Notes: generated by a model from the sequence alone, not told the origin. A stretch of 64,000 bases of DNA from Acinetobacter pittii ANC 4050 (GCF_000399685.1 NZ_KB976987.1:1565184-1629183), one strand, 5' to 3'; numbered from the stretch's first letter, positions 1 through 11,199 are shown. Made by a program: numbers and translations.

Positions 1-45
1 TATGTTTTAGTAGATATTTATATCTATATAAAAATATCTCAACCC

Positions 46-309
46 TTATCCTTGATTAACTAAACTCTGTTTTGGCAATAATTTACAGCCACATGATAAT
101 GAATCATTTACACGTGCTGCGGATTTTCCCATAACAAGCATATTTGAATCTCCCGATACAATCGTAGAAACCGTTTTGTGTAACGGACAAGTTGCCTTAT
201 CTCCTACACAGGCAATTGCAATTCCATCAATTAAAAATGTACTGTTCCCTGAAATGACTTGCCCTCCACCAGTGGTTGGGCATCCAATCGTAATGTAAGG
301 GCTAGCCAT
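46..309 (-). CDS. PAAR-domain T6SS spike-tip protein
   Basis: PAAR proteins form the sharp cone on the VgrG spike and help load effectors. The 87-residue product starts MASPYITIGCPTTGGG and carries the repeated glycine-rich turns and paired His/Cys residues (CPLH, CGCK) expected of the zinc-binding PAAR fold. I chose the ATG at 307-309 because an AGGAG stands just upstream; longer starts run into tagN. It is the last gene of the T6SS run in this window, 16 bp after tagN, matching the position of the asaC/PAAR gene of Acinetobacter T6SS loci. It is a bare PAAR with no toxin extension, so it is probably the general-purpose tip. Confidence 0.85.
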   Translation of the reverse strand: MASPYITIGCPTTGGGQVISGNSTFLIDGIAIACVGDKATCPLHKTVSTIVSGDSNMLVMGKSAARVNDSLSCGCKLLPKQSLVNQG

Positions 310-325
310 GTTCTTCTCCTTATAT

Positions 326-1093
326 TTATAGAACAGTAAACTCAATTCGACGGTTTTTCTTTCTGCCTTCTGGAGAAGTGTTATCTGCAACTGGCTTAGA
401 TGAACCTAAACCTTCTGTAGATAAATGATCGGCAGGAATACTTTTACTAATCAAATAGTTTTTCACTGCTAATGCTCGATCTTGGCTAAGTTTTAAGTTT
501 TTAGTTGCATCACCTGAACTATCAGTATGACCAATAATTTTGACTTTTTTACCGCCTACTTTATTTAAAGCAACAGCCATCTCGTCGAGAATTTTTTGAC
601 CTGCATCAGTTAAAACTGCACTACCAGATTCAAACTCAATAATTCGATTTTTAAGTGCGTCATCAATGATTTTTTGCTCAGCCTGATTAACTGATAACTG
701 TGAATACAGTTGATATGGTGGCTGCACTAACCCTTGAAAAGATTGAATTGTAGGCTGGATATCTGCTGGATTCAGCATTTTTCCACTTAGCTCAAATCGA
801 GTACCATTTACGCTTAATTTCCCTTGCGAAACCTTTTTAAGGTCAGGGGTAATCACTCGCGTCACCGAGTCACTCCACCCATTTGGAGCGGCTACAGGTC
901 TTACTTGTATTTTATCTACAACCTGATCGGCACCATAAACAGACTGCATTTTTAATAAGATGGCCTGTTTACTCGCTTCGTTAGGAACTACACCTTCTAC
1001 AACAATGGGCTGAGCCAAAGCATAATTAGCAATAGCATAGATAAAACAGCCTTTTATGAGCTGTAAAAGTTTAGTTTGATATCGTTGATTCAT
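326..1093 (-). CDS. tagN: TagN-type T6SS accessory protein with OmpA-like peptidoglycan-binding domain
   Basis: 255 residues. An N-terminal signal-like hydrophobic stretch (around 10-27, ending AQP) suggests export to the periplasm. The C-terminal ~110 residues are an OmpA-like domain, with the motif IIGHTDSSGD, SQDRALAVKNYL and the closing GRKKNRRIEF, all typical of peptidoglycan binding. In T6SS such proteins anchor the membrane complex to the cell wall. The gene sits 2 bp after tagF and 16 bp before the PAAR gene, so it is operonic. The middle BON-like part is less clear. OmpA-like assignment is strong; the name tagN rests on gene order in Acinetobacter. Confidence 0.85.
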   Translation of the reverse strand: MNQRYQTKLLQLIKGCFIYAIANYALAQPIVVEGVVPNEASKQAILLKMQSVYGADQVVDKIQVRPVAAPNGWSDSVTRVITPDLKKVSQGKLSVNGTRFELSGKMLNPADIQPTIQSFQGLVQPPYQLYSQLSVNQAEQKIIDDALKNRIIEFESGSAVLTDAGQKILDEMAVALNKVGGKKVKIIGHTDSSGDATKNLKLSQDRALAVKNYLISKSIPADHLSTEGLGSSKPVADNTSPEGRKKNRRIEFTVL

Positions 1094-1095
1094 TA

Positions 1096-2055
1096 TTATT
1101 CACCCAAAAAAGTCTGTCTAAATAGTTTTAAGCCTTGGTTTAAACTTAATTGGCGTTGACATAATGATTGTTCCAGCGTAGCTAAACCAGCATTCTGCTC
1201 CAAGTAAGTATCAATCCACTGAGCTTCTATTAGAGAAACCCAATGCTTACTATCCATATTCTGAGTAAAAATATCGCTAAGGGCTAAAATATCAGCCCCT
1301 TGGAAACCGAAGAATAATACGGGTTGATCTCGATGTAATAAACCTATCAATACCTCAGTATTATGTTCTTTTAAAAAGCGACAAATAATGCTGACCCAAA
1401 AGGCTGCTATTTCATAACTGTAAGCAGGATTATTAATAGGCAAAATTAAAACTTTATTTAAGCGACTCGTTCCATTTTGTAAAATTGGTTGTAGTAGTAA
1501 TCCCAGCCCAATCATACTTTGCGCCAATTCATAAATACTCAACTTCATGAGTTGAGCAAATGAATGCATCGTATGATTTTCATAGAATCCTACACACTCG
1601 CGTTCAGTTAAGACCTGAATCTGATTTTGTAAGTGACCTAATTTCCCAAGTAATAGATCTGAATCTTTAATTCCTTTTAAAGCACGATTGTTTTGGAATA
1701 AATCAACAAGTACATGTTTATAGCTATATGGCGCATATAACAAATTATCATATGGCAAATCAATTTCTAATAAATGGCTCAGTACCATTGGAAAAGATCG
1801 ACCTGAACTATCTTCACTTGCCAGTAGGTTCGCTGCTAAAAACATATTTTCTTTTGGATTTGCAATAAAGAAGTCCAGTGAAGGCAATGTGTTATAAGCT
1901 TCTTTAAAGCTGCCTGATTGCATTGCATATTCCAATGCTTCAGTAATCCACTGATCAAGCAATTGTATTAGCGCATTCTGTCCTTTTGTTTTTAAAAAGT
2001 CACCTCGTGCAGGACTTTTGCCGTAATACAAAGGAGTGGTTTTTAATGTTTGCAT
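1096..2055 (-). CDS. tagF: TagF-family T6SS regulator
   Basis: About 319 residues beginning [21 protein letters not shown], the highly typical TagF N-terminus (YGK.P.RGDF). TagF proteins are post-translational regulators (repressors in Pseudomonas) of T6SS assembly. The start at 2055 is decided by an almost perfect Shine-Dalgarno AAAGGAGGAG seven bases upstream; the frame is open further upstream but that part overlaps the 3' end of tssM and looks non-coding. It lies 37 bp after tssM and 2 bp before tagN. No PppA or other phosphatase fusion is present, so this is the single-domain form. Confidence 0.9.
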   Translation of the reverse strand: MQTLKTTPLYYGKSPARGDFLKTKGQNALIQLLDQWITEALEYAMQSGSFKEAYNTLPSLDFFIANPKENMFLAANLLASEDSSGRSFPMVLSHLLEIDLPYDNLLYAPYSYKHVLVDLFQNNRALKGIKDSDLLLGKLGHLQNQIQVLTERECVGFYENHTMHSFAQLMKLSIYELAQSMIGLGLLLQPILQNGTSRLNKVLILPINNPAYSYEIAAFWVSIICRFLKEHNTEVLIGLLHRDQPVLFFGFQGADILALSDIFTQNMDSKHWVSLIEAQWIDTYLEQNAGLATLEQSLCQRQLSLNQGLKLFRQTFLGE

Positions 2056-2092
2056 TATTGCTCCTCCTTTCGCATAGAGGTTATTTTCCAAG

Positions 2093-5000
2093 TCATGGTT
2101 TAACTCCCGCAGAAGGCTGAGCGAGTGCTGAAACAGGATTTTCAGTTCTTGCTGGAGCAGCTTGAGCTGGTGCTTGCTGAGCAGATACCACACGAGCCGC
2201 TTTATCAGCAGTGACTTTGTCAACCAGTTGCATGCCTGCATAACCACGGCTTGAACCGATACTGCCTGAATTGCTGCTGATGAGACGGAAATTCATTTTT
2301 ACAAATAAAGATGGATCAGTTTTACTACGCCAAAGCATTTCAAATCCGCCATTTTGTTCTTTACGCTGAGCACTATCAATTAAACGGTTAATACCATACT
2401 CACCCGGCTCATCAAAAATCGTATGTGTTTGGCCTTGTAAATCTACTGCAGTAATACGAGCGCCCGGAATACTTCCTTGGTTTGGCCAAATGAAGTTAAC
2501 CCACTGCTGGACACCATTTTCATAAGTCATACGCTGACCATCGATATCAACGGTATATGAAAGTAACTGTGGGTTTGGAATTGGGTAGAACTGGAAGTTC
2601 GATTGGTTGGTTGCTGGTGCTGCAGGAGCTTGAGCATTCAACTCACCTGTTGCCATACCATTGGCTGGTGAAACATATCTTTGGAAATTCATGACGAATT
2701 GAGGATTTAAACTAATTCCTAAATCTTTCCAAGTTTTAGACGTTAATGTATAACCACGACGAATCACAAATGGATCTAGGCTTTCTTTGACAAAGCGAGA
2801 AATACTACCGTTCTCACCCAAGATTTGACCAATTTCACTACTTGTCGCCTGCAAAGAAGCTGATGAGTTAAATGGATATTTCTTAGCAAGATTTGCTGTA
2901 AATGGCTGATAAGCTTGCATTACCCATAATTTATTAATTTCGTCTTGGGTCGGTATGATTAAACTTTCAAAAGCTTGCGTAAGTGGGCTAACTACTAATT
3001 TTTGTAGTAATCGCTGATCAATTTCATTGAAACCAACCGCCATTTTTTCATCGACAATTTTTTGAGTTTGGTTAAATACAGACGTTTGCTCATTAAGGGT
3101 TTGCTTGACTAATGTCATCGCATTAGGTCCAATTTCACCCGCATTCTTAAGCTCGTTAAACTTACTACGAACGAGAGCTAAATTTGTCATATATTCATCA
3201 AGCAATGACTTACCTTGTTGGTCATCACGTTTGCGAACCAACTGATAGAACATTTGATATTCTTGAGAAATAGCGCCTTGAGCATTATTTGCCACTTGAT
3301 TAGCAACTTGCTTATCATCATGATTTAAAACTTTACGCTTAAACCATGCAATAAATCCTTTTTGTGGAGCTGCGAGCTCAGCTTGAACAACTGGATTATC
3401 CCAGTTTGTTTCGACTGCTACTCTTTCAATTAATGTTCTAATTGGAGAATTTTGCGGTTCACCTAAGACATCAATATTTTTAACTTGCTGAGCAAATTGA
3501 CCAGCTTTAGCATAGTGAATACCACTTAAGAATTTTCTCCATTCCGCAATATATTCTTGCTTATAGAGAGCTGTCAGCTGCTTTCTAATTTGCTCTGGAC
3601 TACCTGAGAAAGTTAGATCATCAGATTGACGACTATTTAGCACCCAATCTTTACTATCTGTTGGCTTATCCGCGGCCTCTTCAATTGCTTTTTCTACATA
3701 GTCATTCCATGCCTTTTGAGTAAATACGCCAGGCAATGCATAACTTCCTAATACAACATTTTTATTGGCTTCACCTACAATCTGACTTACAGTCAACGCA
3801 GGGAAACGTACTGCTGCACGCATTTTTATTTCATTATAAACACGATCACGTGCAGGCATTCCTCGAACAACCGAGAGCAATACTTGACGTGTTTGATCTA
3901 CAATTTGAGAGTCAGCTTCTAAAACTGGGAATTGCTTATCATTTGCTAAAGTCATTGCGTAAGACAAGATCTGTTCAGCTTCTTGAATCATGTCTGCACG
4001 TGGCATTTGGCCTTTATTTGCATCTAACCAAGAGCGCCAGAAACGCGTAACCTGATCGCTGAGATGACTTGCATCCATATATTGTGGATTACTCATCATT
4101 AAATAAGCTTTTAATGCGTTATAAGCATCTTGCGGATTGGTATCTGAAGGTTCCAAATATTGTTGAGACTGAGCAGTCTGCTTAATCTCAACATTCGTAT
4201 GATTCGCTTTTAATGTTGCTTCATTATTTTTTACACGTTGCAAATATTGAGCAATGTTTTGCTGTGTCGGCGTTAATACAATTTGCTTAACACCTTTTAA
4301 ATATTCGGCTTTTAGCTTTTCACGAAGCTCATTGCCCTGATATAAACCAAAACTAAATTTAAGTGGTCTATTTTCATCAAACTCGTCTAACTGCTGTAGA
4401 CGTCTTTGAAGAATTAGCAAAGCTTCTAATTGAGTAGATAGTTGCTGACCAGAAGCTCTTTCTAATTGAACTACCTTATTTAAGTCAGCTTGCACTTCAC
4501 CAATTAATTGTTGGTTGTTACGATAAGACCAAACCCATACACCCAAAATAATTGAAACACCCGCTAAAGCACCAATAAATGCAATATAGCGCTGACGTTT
4601 TCTGCCCGTATTTACATGCTGCTTAACTAAATCTTTATCTTTTAAAATAACATCTGAAAATAGACCATTTAAGAAATAGCCATGATTAGGAGTATTTTTT
4701 GAATAATCTTTTAAATCACCTTGAGCAATTTGAGTAAGCTGGAATTCTTGGGCAATTTGTTCAGTCATTGGACTTTCAATTACACCTTCCTGCAAAGCAC
4801 TGGTGAAGTAAAACCCACGGAAAACAGGTTGAAATTGATATGGATTATCTTCAAAAAGTGTACCAATAAAGCTTTTTAAAGCTGGTTTTAGCGTTTTAAA
4901 CTCTAATGGGAAAGTCATTACACTTGGTGAAATATTTTGCGAATGACGGCGGCTTAAATGAGTCGAACTTACCCCTTTTAGACCATCGTAAAGAATGTTG

Positions 5001-5914
5001 TAATGTTTTTCGAATAATTCTACAGCATTATGTGATGAACTCTGTTCATATGGAAGCGTTGCTCCCCAAGCTTGGTTGTATTCTTGAGCTTCGTAAAACT
5101 CAAAGAATTCAGTAAAACCTGCAATTAAGTCCATCTTTGAAAAGACTAAATAAACAGGCACAACAACTTCTAAACGTTCAGTTAGATCTTGAATACGTGC
5201 ACGTAAGTTTTTAGCAAGCTTTAATGAGTTTTCAGGACTTTGACTAATGAGCTCAGCAATACTAACAATTAGAATCAAACCATTGACTGGCGCTTTGGAA
5301 CGGTTCTTCTTTAAAATATTTAAGAAACCTAACCACTCAGAGTGATCTTCACTATAAACAGAATAACGACCTGCTGTATCGAGCAAAATACCTTCTGTAG
5401 AGAAGAACCAGTCACAATTTCGAGTACCACTTAAGCCAGCAGATACCATTTTCTGATGCGTTTCTTCAAATGGGAACTTTAAACCAGAGTTATAAATAGC
5501 CGAACTTTTACCTGCTGCCGGGTTACCAATAACCATATACCAAGGAAGCTCATATAGTGCAGCATTCCCTTTTTTATCACCCAACTTAGATTTACGAATC
5601 AATTGAATTGATTCTTTCATTTGTTGATTAATAAGCTGAAGTTCTTCTTTATCTTTATTTTTGCCATATTCAGCTTGGTTATCTTTTTCAATTGCTTCAG
5701 CTAACTCTTCACCTTGAGCAGCATGCTTTCTTCTTTGAATAAGCCAATAGATACCATAGACAATAAGACCCAAAGCATAGGCAGTTGCTAAAGCCCAGAA
5801 TATATGACGAGGAATTGAAGTATATGAAGACATCAATGCCACGAACAATGACACGGCGATAATTGCTTTAGGATTCGTGATGTACTGCCACAAGTAGCCT
5901 AAAATTGTATGCAT
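2093..5914 (-). CDS. tssM: T6SS inner-membrane core protein TssM (IcmF)
   Basis: 1273 residues, full length for the family. TssM joins TssL and TssJ in the trans-envelope complex that docks the tail sheath. Two membrane segments lie near residues 18-31 and 40-60 and a third near 440-465 ([18 protein letters not shown]); a cytoplasmic NTPase-like domain between them has a Walker A motif GNPAAGKS at 130-137 and DTAGR downstream. The long remainder is periplasmic, ending in an Ala/Pro-rich tail. The gene follows asaB by 30 bp. A canonical lipoprotein TssJ is not visible in this window, consistent with the Acinetobacter locus, where accessory Asa proteins are found. Confidence 0.96.
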   Translation of the reverse strand: MHTILGYLWQYITNPKAIIAVSLFVALMSSYTSIPRHIFWALATAYALGLIVYGIYWLIQRRKHAAQGEELAEAIEKDNQAEYGKNKDKEELQLINQQMKESIQLIRKSKLGDKKGNAALYELPWYMVIGNPAAGKSSAIYNSGLKFPFEETHQKMVSAGLSGTRNCDWFFSTEGILLDTAGRYSVYSEDHSEWLGFLNILKKNRSKAPVNGLILIVSIAELISQSPENSLKLAKNLRARIQDLTERLEVVVPVYLVFSKMDLIAGFTEFFEFYEAQEYNQAWGATLPYEQSSSHNAVELFEKHYNILYDGLKGVSSTHLSRRHSQNISPSVMTFPLEFKTLKPALKSFIGTLFEDNPYQFQPVFRGFYFTSALQEGVIESPMTEQIAQEFQLTQIAQGDLKDYSKNTPNHGYFLNGLFSDVILKDKDLVKQHVNTGRKRQRYIAFIGALAGVSIILGVWVWSYRNNQQLIGEVQADLNKVVQLERASGQQLSTQLEALLILQRRLQQLDEFDENRPLKFSFGLYQGNELREKLKAEYLKGVKQIVLTPTQQNIAQYLQRVKNNEATLKANHTNVEIKQTAQSQQYLEPSDTNPQDAYNALKAYLMMSNPQYMDASHLSDQVTRFWRSWLDANKGQMPRADMIQEAEQILSYAMTLANDKQFPVLEADSQIVDQTRQVLLSVVRGMPARDRVYNEIKMRAAVRFPALTVSQIVGEANKNVVLGSYALPGVFTQKAWNDYVEKAIEEAADKPTDSKDWVLNSRQSDDLTFSGSPEQIRKQLTALYKQEYIAEWRKFLSGIHYAKAGQFAQQVKNIDVLGEPQNSPIRTLIERVAVETNWDNPVVQAELAAPQKGFIAWFKRKVLNHDDKQVANQVANNAQGAISQEYQMFYQLVRKRDDQQGKSLLDEYMTNLALVRSKFNELKNAGEIGPNAMTLVKQTLNEQTSVFNQTQKIVDEKMAVGFNEIDQRLLQKLVVSPLTQAFESLIIPTQDEINKLWVMQAYQPFTANLAKKYPFNSSASLQATSSEIGQILGENGSISRFVKESLDPFVIRRGYTLTSKTWKDLGISLNPQFVMNFQRYVSPANGMATGELNAQAPAAPATNQSNFQFYPIPNPQLLSYTVDIDGQRMTYENGVQQWVNFIWPNQGSIPGARITAVDLQGQTHTIFDEPGEYGINRLIDSAQRKEQNGGFEMLWRSKTDPSLFVKMNFRLISSNSGSIGSSRGYAGMQLVDKVTADKAARVVSAQQAPAQAAPARTENPVSALAQPSAGVKP

Positions 5915-5944
5915 TCTATTCTCGTTCTAAGTCCAAAGTTTAAA

Positions 5945-7354
5945 TTAGTTATTCAACACCATCACATCATCTTCTGAATTTTCAGTGACAGATTGCACAA
6001 ATGTATGCGCTGACACCGTATTTTCTCCAAAGACAAAAGGAATGATATGTTCAGGAAAATGCATGCTCAGCATAAAGCCATAAATATCAGCTAAATGCTG
6101 GGTATGCCCTAATGAAGATTTCACATAAATATAGTGATGCGGTTCTACAGGCGTTTGAAGAAAGTGCTGCTGCAATTTTTTCGAAACTTTTATATCCGTC
6201 TGATCTGACAATATCAGTACATAAGGCTCCTCACCTTCATGCTGAGGCAAATCATTAAATTTAAAATTATTAAAAAGCTTTGCTGTATCTTGTTGGCCCA
6301 CAACAACTTTCAGTGCCTTAGAAGGTTCTAATTCCTGAATTTTCACTAGAGGATCGGCCAGTAAACAGCTTGCCGCAAATTCAGCAGGAATATAATCTTT
6401 AATCATCCAAGATTTTTCATCGACCAGATCCTGATCAATTTCAGAATCAGCTACGACCAACAAGAACATCTCATGTTCTCTTTTATGAATACCTTTTAAT
6501 AGGTGTATCAACTCTTGGTAAGCGAGTTGCTCTCCAAAAAAATGATATTCAATATGGAGCTTTTGAGCAGGAATACCAATCTCAGCAAAGAATTCTAAAA
6601 TTAATTCATTACTTTGGTCATCATTCCAGATATGTAATAAATCCTCCGAAAGAAGGATGTGTAGATTTAAGCGATTTAAACGATAAACTTCTACAATCGG
6701 CATTTGAAAATCATCATATTCAGACTCAGGATCCACCCATGCCGGATGCATGTGATATTCACGGGACTGTTGCGACTCATAAAATAAAGTTGAACGTTTT
6801 AAATGCTCGGCTAGAAGATATAAATTTTCTATATTTTGTTCTAGTTGCTGTCTTATCAATGACATCATACGAACTTGTCGTGGAGAAGTATATTCGCTCT
6901 CCTCACGATTCTCTTCATCCAAATCTTTAATTCGGTAAGATAAAAGAGGCAATCCGTAAGAATTTAACAGTTGATCATCCAACTCTGGACTTTTAAAGTT
7001 TTGTAGCTGCTCAATAATGCTTTTATTCTCACCTAACGCATGTAAAGCAAAAGCAGAGTAAATATTAAAATCTAGTTGTTCGAGTGGTGCATCGGTTACT
7101 GCAGTTTGTTTTTGACTGTCATCATCTTTATCTTGGTTTATAGCTTGTTCTTTCTTTTCTTTATAATTTTTATAAGCGCTATAAATTAACCATGGCGATA
7201 AGATCACCAAAGTAATAATTGCAGGTAATAGCAGAAAATAAAGGAAAAAATCACCCTTATCAGGGTTATATTGAACATCACGCCAGTAGAAAATAATAAT
7301 TCCACTAACCAATGAAAAAATAGCAATGAATGAGAGTAATATTTTTTTAATCAT
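5945..7354 (-). CDS. asaB: Acinetobacter T6SS-associated membrane protein AsaB
   Basis: 469 residues with two N-terminal membrane segments (about 4-24 and 37-60) followed by a Lys/Glu/Asp-rich linker and a ~370-residue domain that I do not recognise from sequence. Its place between tssG and tssM, overlapping the tssG stop by four bases (ATGA), matches asaB of the A. baumannii T6SS locus. The role is unproven; the topology suggests a protein of the inner-membrane complex whose large domain is in one soluble compartment. The gene name is based on synteny, not on a functional motif. Confidence 0.75.
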   Translation of the reverse strand: MIKKILLSFIAIFSLVSGIIIFYWRDVQYNPDKGDFFLYFLLLPAIITLVILSPWLIYSAYKNYKEKKEQAINQDKDDDSQKQTAVTDAPLEQLDFNIYSAFALHALGENKSIIEQLQNFKSPELDDQLLNSYGLPLLSYRIKDLDEENREESEYTSPRQVRMMSLIRQQLEQNIENLYLLAEHLKRSTLFYESQQSREYHMHPAWVDPESEYDDFQMPIVEVYRLNRLNLHILLSEDLLHIWNDDQSNELILEFFAEIGIPAQKLHIEYHFFGEQLAYQELIHLLKGIHKREHEMFLLVVADSEIDQDLVDEKSWMIKDYIPAEFAASCLLADPLVKIQELEPSKALKVVVGQQDTAKLFNNFKFNDLPQHEGEEPYVLILSDQTDIKVSKKLQQHFLQTPVEPHHYIYVKSSLGHTQHLADIYGFMLSMHFPEHIIPFVFGENTVSAHTFVQSVTENSEDDVMVLNN

Positions 7355-8349
7355 ATTTTCTCTCCAATAAGGCTATAGCAAGTTTCATGGTTATGTACTT
7401 TTGGTTGTCGTGATATGAGAAAAGAACCCTGCCCTAAACCACTCTCGTTATTGTGATTTAAGCAAATAGGTTGTATTTCTGACTCATCCAAGATAAGCCG
7501 CAGATCTATCGATAAAGTTGGGCTACACCAAGTTTCCACGAGTTTTTTAAGCTTTAAACTTAACTCTTGATTTGGTAAGAAATTTAGATATTGCTGACGT
7601 TTTAATGGCCCAATTTGAATTTCAATTTTTCCATCAATCTGCTGAATGGTTTCCCCACAAAAGGTGTTAACACCAAGTAAACTCGGCTGATTTCCACCCA
7701 ATGTTGTTAATTGGTCACTTGCCAACTTAAAAGATTCTTGTACGAATTCTTTAATCGTAATGTCATGTTTAAAAATACATGACAGCATCGTTTTTAATGC
7801 ATGAACTGTATTATTTTGTCCCTGCATTAATCCTGAAAATTCTGCAAAATATTCATCCAAATCAGCTTGTTGATGCTGTGATCGCACATAGCCATTCAAA
7901 GCATGCAGAATATCTAAATAATCGTTTTTATGTTCTATCTCATATCTAATCGGCAGATTATAGGTAATACTAGACTCTACATATTGAGCAGTAAGCTTAT
8001 GATTAAATAAGCTTAAAAACTCTTTAGTTTCAGCCCGTTGCTGACGTGGAGCCTGTTTAATTTTATTCGTATATGTATAAGGCAAAGCACCTTGTATGCC
8101 CGTAAGGCCAACGATTAAATTTGTGATATAAATCCGCTCGTCCGTTAATTCTAAATTTTCAATCTCTGTAGCAGGAAAATTTAAATTAAAGGATGTCTCA
8201 AACTTAAAATGATCACTCCAAGATGAACACATTGCCCGACTTGAATCGTGTCTTAATAGCCGTGTAGCTTGAATAAATTCAAAGGACTTGGGCTTTGTAA
8301 AGAGCTCAGCTGTTACAGAAGAGTCTTGCCACCAACGTTCTGACTGCAT
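7351..8349 (-). CDS. tssG: T6SS baseplate protein TssG
   Basis: 332 residues beginning MQSERWWQDSS. TssG proteins join TssF, TssE and TssK in the baseplate wedge. Supporting features are FxFxQATRLLRHD near residue 28, the central GLTGIQGALPYTYT and the C-terminal G.L...QY..FLP motif. The coding region overlaps tssF by 37 bp and ends in a 4-bp overlap with asaB, so translation is probably coupled along the operon. No later methionine gives a reasonable start without losing the conserved N-terminus. Confidence 0.93.
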   Translation of the reverse strand: MQSERWWQDSSVTAELFTKPKSFEFIQATRLLRHDSSRAMCSSWSDHFKFETSFNLNFPATEIENLELTDERIYITNLIVGLTGIQGALPYTYTNKIKQAPRQQRAETKEFLSLFNHKLTAQYVESSITYNLPIRYEIEHKNDYLDILHALNGYVRSQHQQADLDEYFAEFSGLMQGQNNTVHALKTMLSCIFKHDITIKEFVQESFKLASDQLTTLGGNQPSLLGVNTFCGETIQQIDGKIEIQIGPLKRQQYLNFLPNQELSLKLKKLVETWCSPTLSIDLRLILDESEIQPICLNHNNESGLGQGSFLISRQPKVHNHETCYSLIGEKI

Positions 8350-10124
8350 TGGTATAACTCCTGCTGAGATGAATAATCCTTAACAACCAAATCAACAAAA
8401 CTATTAATTTGAACCTTTAAATTAAAAACACGACTTAGCAATTGACTAAAAATGTATAGGCTATGTCCTCTAAATACCGATGAATCAATCTGTAATTCTG
8501 CTTTTACCCCTCTTACAAACATTGGGAATGGCTTTCCATCTACAAGCTTGTGAGTGAGTGAAAATTCGAGATGTTTGATTGACTCAATAATTAGATAATT
8601 TTCTTTTGATAAAGGTAAGTTATATAACGCAAGTAACTCTTTAATATGAGATACCGCATCACCTTTCATTAAAGCTAAACTATTTAATGAAAGATGCGAA
8701 ATAACACGCCACTGCTCACTCTGGCTTTGACCAAATTGATAAGGTTTTGTAGGTCTTTTTAAAACAATGGCACGGCGAGCCAAACTACTATCATTTAGAT
8801 TTAATATATTATTGGACTGTCCTAATGCTTCATGTGGTAAGTCACGATTTGAGCATAATAGTTTAGTACTAATAAAATCTGAACGTGTTGAAGAAGGATT
8901 TAAGTTTTTTGAAATAATTGAATAACCCATTTCGACGAAATTGGGTTGTAGTTTTTGATAATTCACCGAATAGAAAAAACGTGCCGTGTCAGAATGATAA
9001 TGGCTCATCGCAAAAAAAGGCAGTACTGGAACATAACTTTCTTCTTGACTCGTTTTTTCGCGAACCATATTCATTTCAGTAATTGAATACACCTGATAAA
9101 ACTCAGGATGATGAGCATCTGTAATCAGTGGGTATTCTAATTGTTTATGTACAATTTTTTGAGGTTCAGCATATTTTTCAAATAAATTAATGACTGGTGT
9201 AGTGAACAACTTAAAATTAGCAACATTTAATTCAGAATAATTTCGAACTACGGCTTGATCATTTAAATTTAATTTAAAATGTATCAACAGTTCAAAATTA
9301 CTTTCTTCTAAAGATAAGCGCTTTAAAAAACCTAAATCGAGTTTCAGATAATTAAATTTTTCAGGAAAACAAAAATATTCCATCAGTAAACGATAAGCAT
9401 GATGAGTATGTTGATCGAGTGGCAATAGACTTTCTTGCTCTGAAAAACCTGTTAACTCAAATGGATTTTTGTCCAATTCAACAATTTTCTGTCCTATTTT
9501 AACAGCAAAAGTTGTGCTCTTTTTAAAAATACTATCTAGTACTTGAAGTGGAAAATTAGAAATTGCATCTAAATAAATAGGTAATTTTTCGTTTATTAAA
9601 CACGCATGAGCACGATTAAAAATTTCAAATTTAAAAGTTAAAGTCGCATTTTGACTTAAATGCATATGGGCACTAGGTGTACTTTTGAACTCTAGCGCTT
9701 GCAAGCTTATCGGGAGTAATTTGACTTCTTGCGTGGTATTAAACTCACACTGAACGCCTTTAAAACTGCGAGACTTCAAAACTGTGTGTGCAGGAACAAT
9801 ATGTGCTTCTGTGAGCTGCTTTATTTTATTTATATCTTCAAAACTTATTACAGAACAAGCCGGAAAATGACGTAAGTATTGAGGGAACATCACCTCAAAT
9901 AAAGAACGTGTAAATACGTCATAACTATCAGCAAGCTTTTTATCAATACGAGCCGAAATTAATGAAAAAGCCTGTATAAGACGTTCAATATGCGGATCAT
10001 CGATCTGCTCTTGATTTAAAGATAGACGCTGAGCAATTTTCGGATATTTTTGGGCAAATTCACGAGATTGCTGACCAAATTCCTGTAGTTGTTTTTCGTA
10101 AAAAGGTAAAAGCTCTTCTATCAC
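8313..10124 (-). CDS. tssF: T6SS baseplate protein TssF
   Basis: 603 residues, full length. It starts MIEELLPFYEKQLQEFGQQS and continues with a stretch (RIDKKLADSYDVFTRSLFEVMFPQYLRHFP) that is diagnostic of TssF. TssF forms the structural core of each baseplate wedge together with two TssG arms. The gene follows tssE by 16 bp and overlaps the start of tssG by 37 bp. Nothing in the sequence suggests damage. Confidence 0.95.
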   Translation of the reverse strand: MIEELLPFYEKQLQEFGQQSREFAQKYPKIAQRLSLNQEQIDDPHIERLIQAFSLISARIDKKLADSYDVFTRSLFEVMFPQYLRHFPACSVISFEDINKIKQLTEAHIVPAHTVLKSRSFKGVQCEFNTTQEVKLLPISLQALEFKSTPSAHMHLSQNATLTFKFEIFNRAHACLINEKLPIYLDAISNFPLQVLDSIFKKSTTFAVKIGQKIVELDKNPFELTGFSEQESLLPLDQHTHHAYRLLMEYFCFPEKFNYLKLDLGFLKRLSLEESNFELLIHFKLNLNDQAVVRNYSELNVANFKLFTTPVINLFEKYAEPQKIVHKQLEYPLITDAHHPEFYQVYSITEMNMVREKTSQEESYVPVLPFFAMSHYHSDTARFFYSVNYQKLQPNFVEMGYSIISKNLNPSSTRSDFISTKLLCSNRDLPHEALGQSNNILNLNDSSLARRAIVLKRPTKPYQFGQSQSEQWRVISHLSLNSLALMKGDAVSHIKELLALYNLPLSKENYLIIESIKHLEFSLTHKLVDGKPFPMFVRGVKAELQIDSSVFRGHSLYIFSQLLSRVFNLKVQINSFVDLVVKDYSSQQELYQCSQNVGGKTLL

Positions 10125-10140
10125 AACACACCCACTATGC

Positions 10141-10617
10141 TTAGGTTCTCGCTGAAATTACATATTGCTGCGTTGTTGGTTTTAACAATGCATCAAAAAC
10201 GACAGGTTCATACAGTGGATGAATATTTAGATATGCTTGAATGCTTAAACACAATGCCCCCATATTGTGCCCATCCAACAACATCTCTACCCGTATTTGT
10301 CTTAATCTGGGTTCATGAGCTGCAATTGATTGTTCAATTGATTGGCAAATCTTGTCTCGATCTAGCGGATTAGCTGTAGAAAGCCCCACAAAATCAATAA
10401 TACCGAACTGAAGTATAGATTTTTTAACTAGTGGATAATCATCGACTACATGATCCAACTTAGCGACTCGACTGTTAAGCAAGTCTTCTAAATCTTTTGC
10501 TACCGATTCTCTTAATTGCTGAATAGAAAGACCTTTTGCATAATCTTCACTTTCAGGAATTAAGCGGTCAAACAAAGTTGAACGAAATCCATAGGGATAA
10601 AGCCGATCTAAATTCAT
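10141..10617 (-). CDS. tssE: T6SS baseplate gp25-like protein TssE
   Basis: 158 residues with the gp25-like lysozyme-fold domain of phage T4 baseplates. Characteristic pieces are the SIQQLRESVAKDLEDLLNSR segment and the downstream YPLVKKSILQFGI, which resemble the ERDLERLLNTR and VLNYGLPD regions of the family. TssE initiates sheath assembly. The product has no lysozyme activity in known members. It follows hcp after a 78-bp gap that holds a strong hairpin (10651-10673), and is 16 bp ahead of tssF. Confidence 0.92.
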   Translation of the reverse strand: MNLDRLYPYGFRSTLFDRLIPESEDYAKGLSIQQLRESVAKDLEDLLNSRVAKLDHVVDDYPLVKKSILQFGIIDFVGLSTANPLDRDKICQSIEQSIAAHEPRLRQIRVEMLLDGHNMGALCLSIQAYLNIHPLYEPVVFDALLKPTTQQYVISART

Positions 10618-10650
10618 TCGAGTTCACAACAAGCATGCTTAAAGACAGCA

Positions 10651-10673
10651 GAGGCTAACTTTATGTCAGCCTC
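10651..10673 (-). promoter_or_regulatory. Intergenic hairpin between hcp and tssE
   Basis: On the minus strand, GAGGCTGAC pairs with GTTAGCCTC (nine pairs, one G-U) around a five-base loop. There is no U-run after it, so it is not a classical terminator. Sitting directly 3' of hcp, it could protect the hcp message from 3' decay or partly attenuate transcription into tssE, giving more Hcp than baseplate protein. The pairing is visible; the role is inferred. Confidence 0.5.
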
Positions 10674-10695
10674 CACCAAATATTCACTTAAACAA

Positions 10696-11199
10696 TTACG
10701 CCGCGTAAGAAGCAGTATTGTTAGAAAGTGACCATTTCTTAGTAACAGCACCTTTAGCAGTACCGTTAATATCTTGTTGATTGTAAGTCCACTCAACAGC
10801 TGCGTATTTCAAGCCAAACGCTTCTGTTGGAACACCTTCTTCATTAACTGTTGGAGTTACACTAGAAACTAGAACATGTTTCAATTTAATTTGTAAGTAC
10901 TTGATGCGCTTATCACCATTTGCACGGTAGAAGTCGATTTGTACTTCATCAAATGTATAACCAGCTGAACATGCTTCCCATAACTTCGGGCTAGTTGCAT
11001 CTAGGTCTTTAACAAAAACCATATCTGAATGTTCAACACGTTCAGCAGTATGACCACCAACACTACTTGAAGTAGCAGATTTAGGTTGACGAATGTTGTG
11101 AGACCAAGAGTTAACTTCTAACCAGCCTTTGTGCTCAGCGTCACGAGACTCTCCGTCAACTTTATACTTACCACGAAACTCAACGTATATATCTTTCAT
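10696..11199 (-). CDS. hcp: T6SS tube protein Hcp
   Basis: 167 residues, the usual Hcp length. It starts MKDIYVEFRGKYKVDGES and has the family blocks GWLEVNSWSHNIRQP, the HSDMVFVKDLDATSPKLWEACSAG region and YAAVEWTYN. Hcp hexamers stack into the tube that is expelled and also carry small effectors inside their ring. The gene is separated from tssC by 49 bp and from tssE by a 78-bp spacer with a hairpin, an arrangement that would allow separate high expression. It is the standard secretion marker for T6SS activity in Acinetobacter. Confidence 0.96.
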   Translation of the reverse strand: MKDIYVEFRGKYKVDGESRDAEHKGWLEVNSWSHNIRQPKSATSSSVGGHTAERVEHSDMVFVKDLDATSPKLWEACSAGYTFDEVQIDFYRANGDKRIKYLQIKLKHVLVSSVTPTVNEEGVPTEAFGLKYAAVEWTYNQQDINGTAKGAVTKKWSLSNNTASYAA

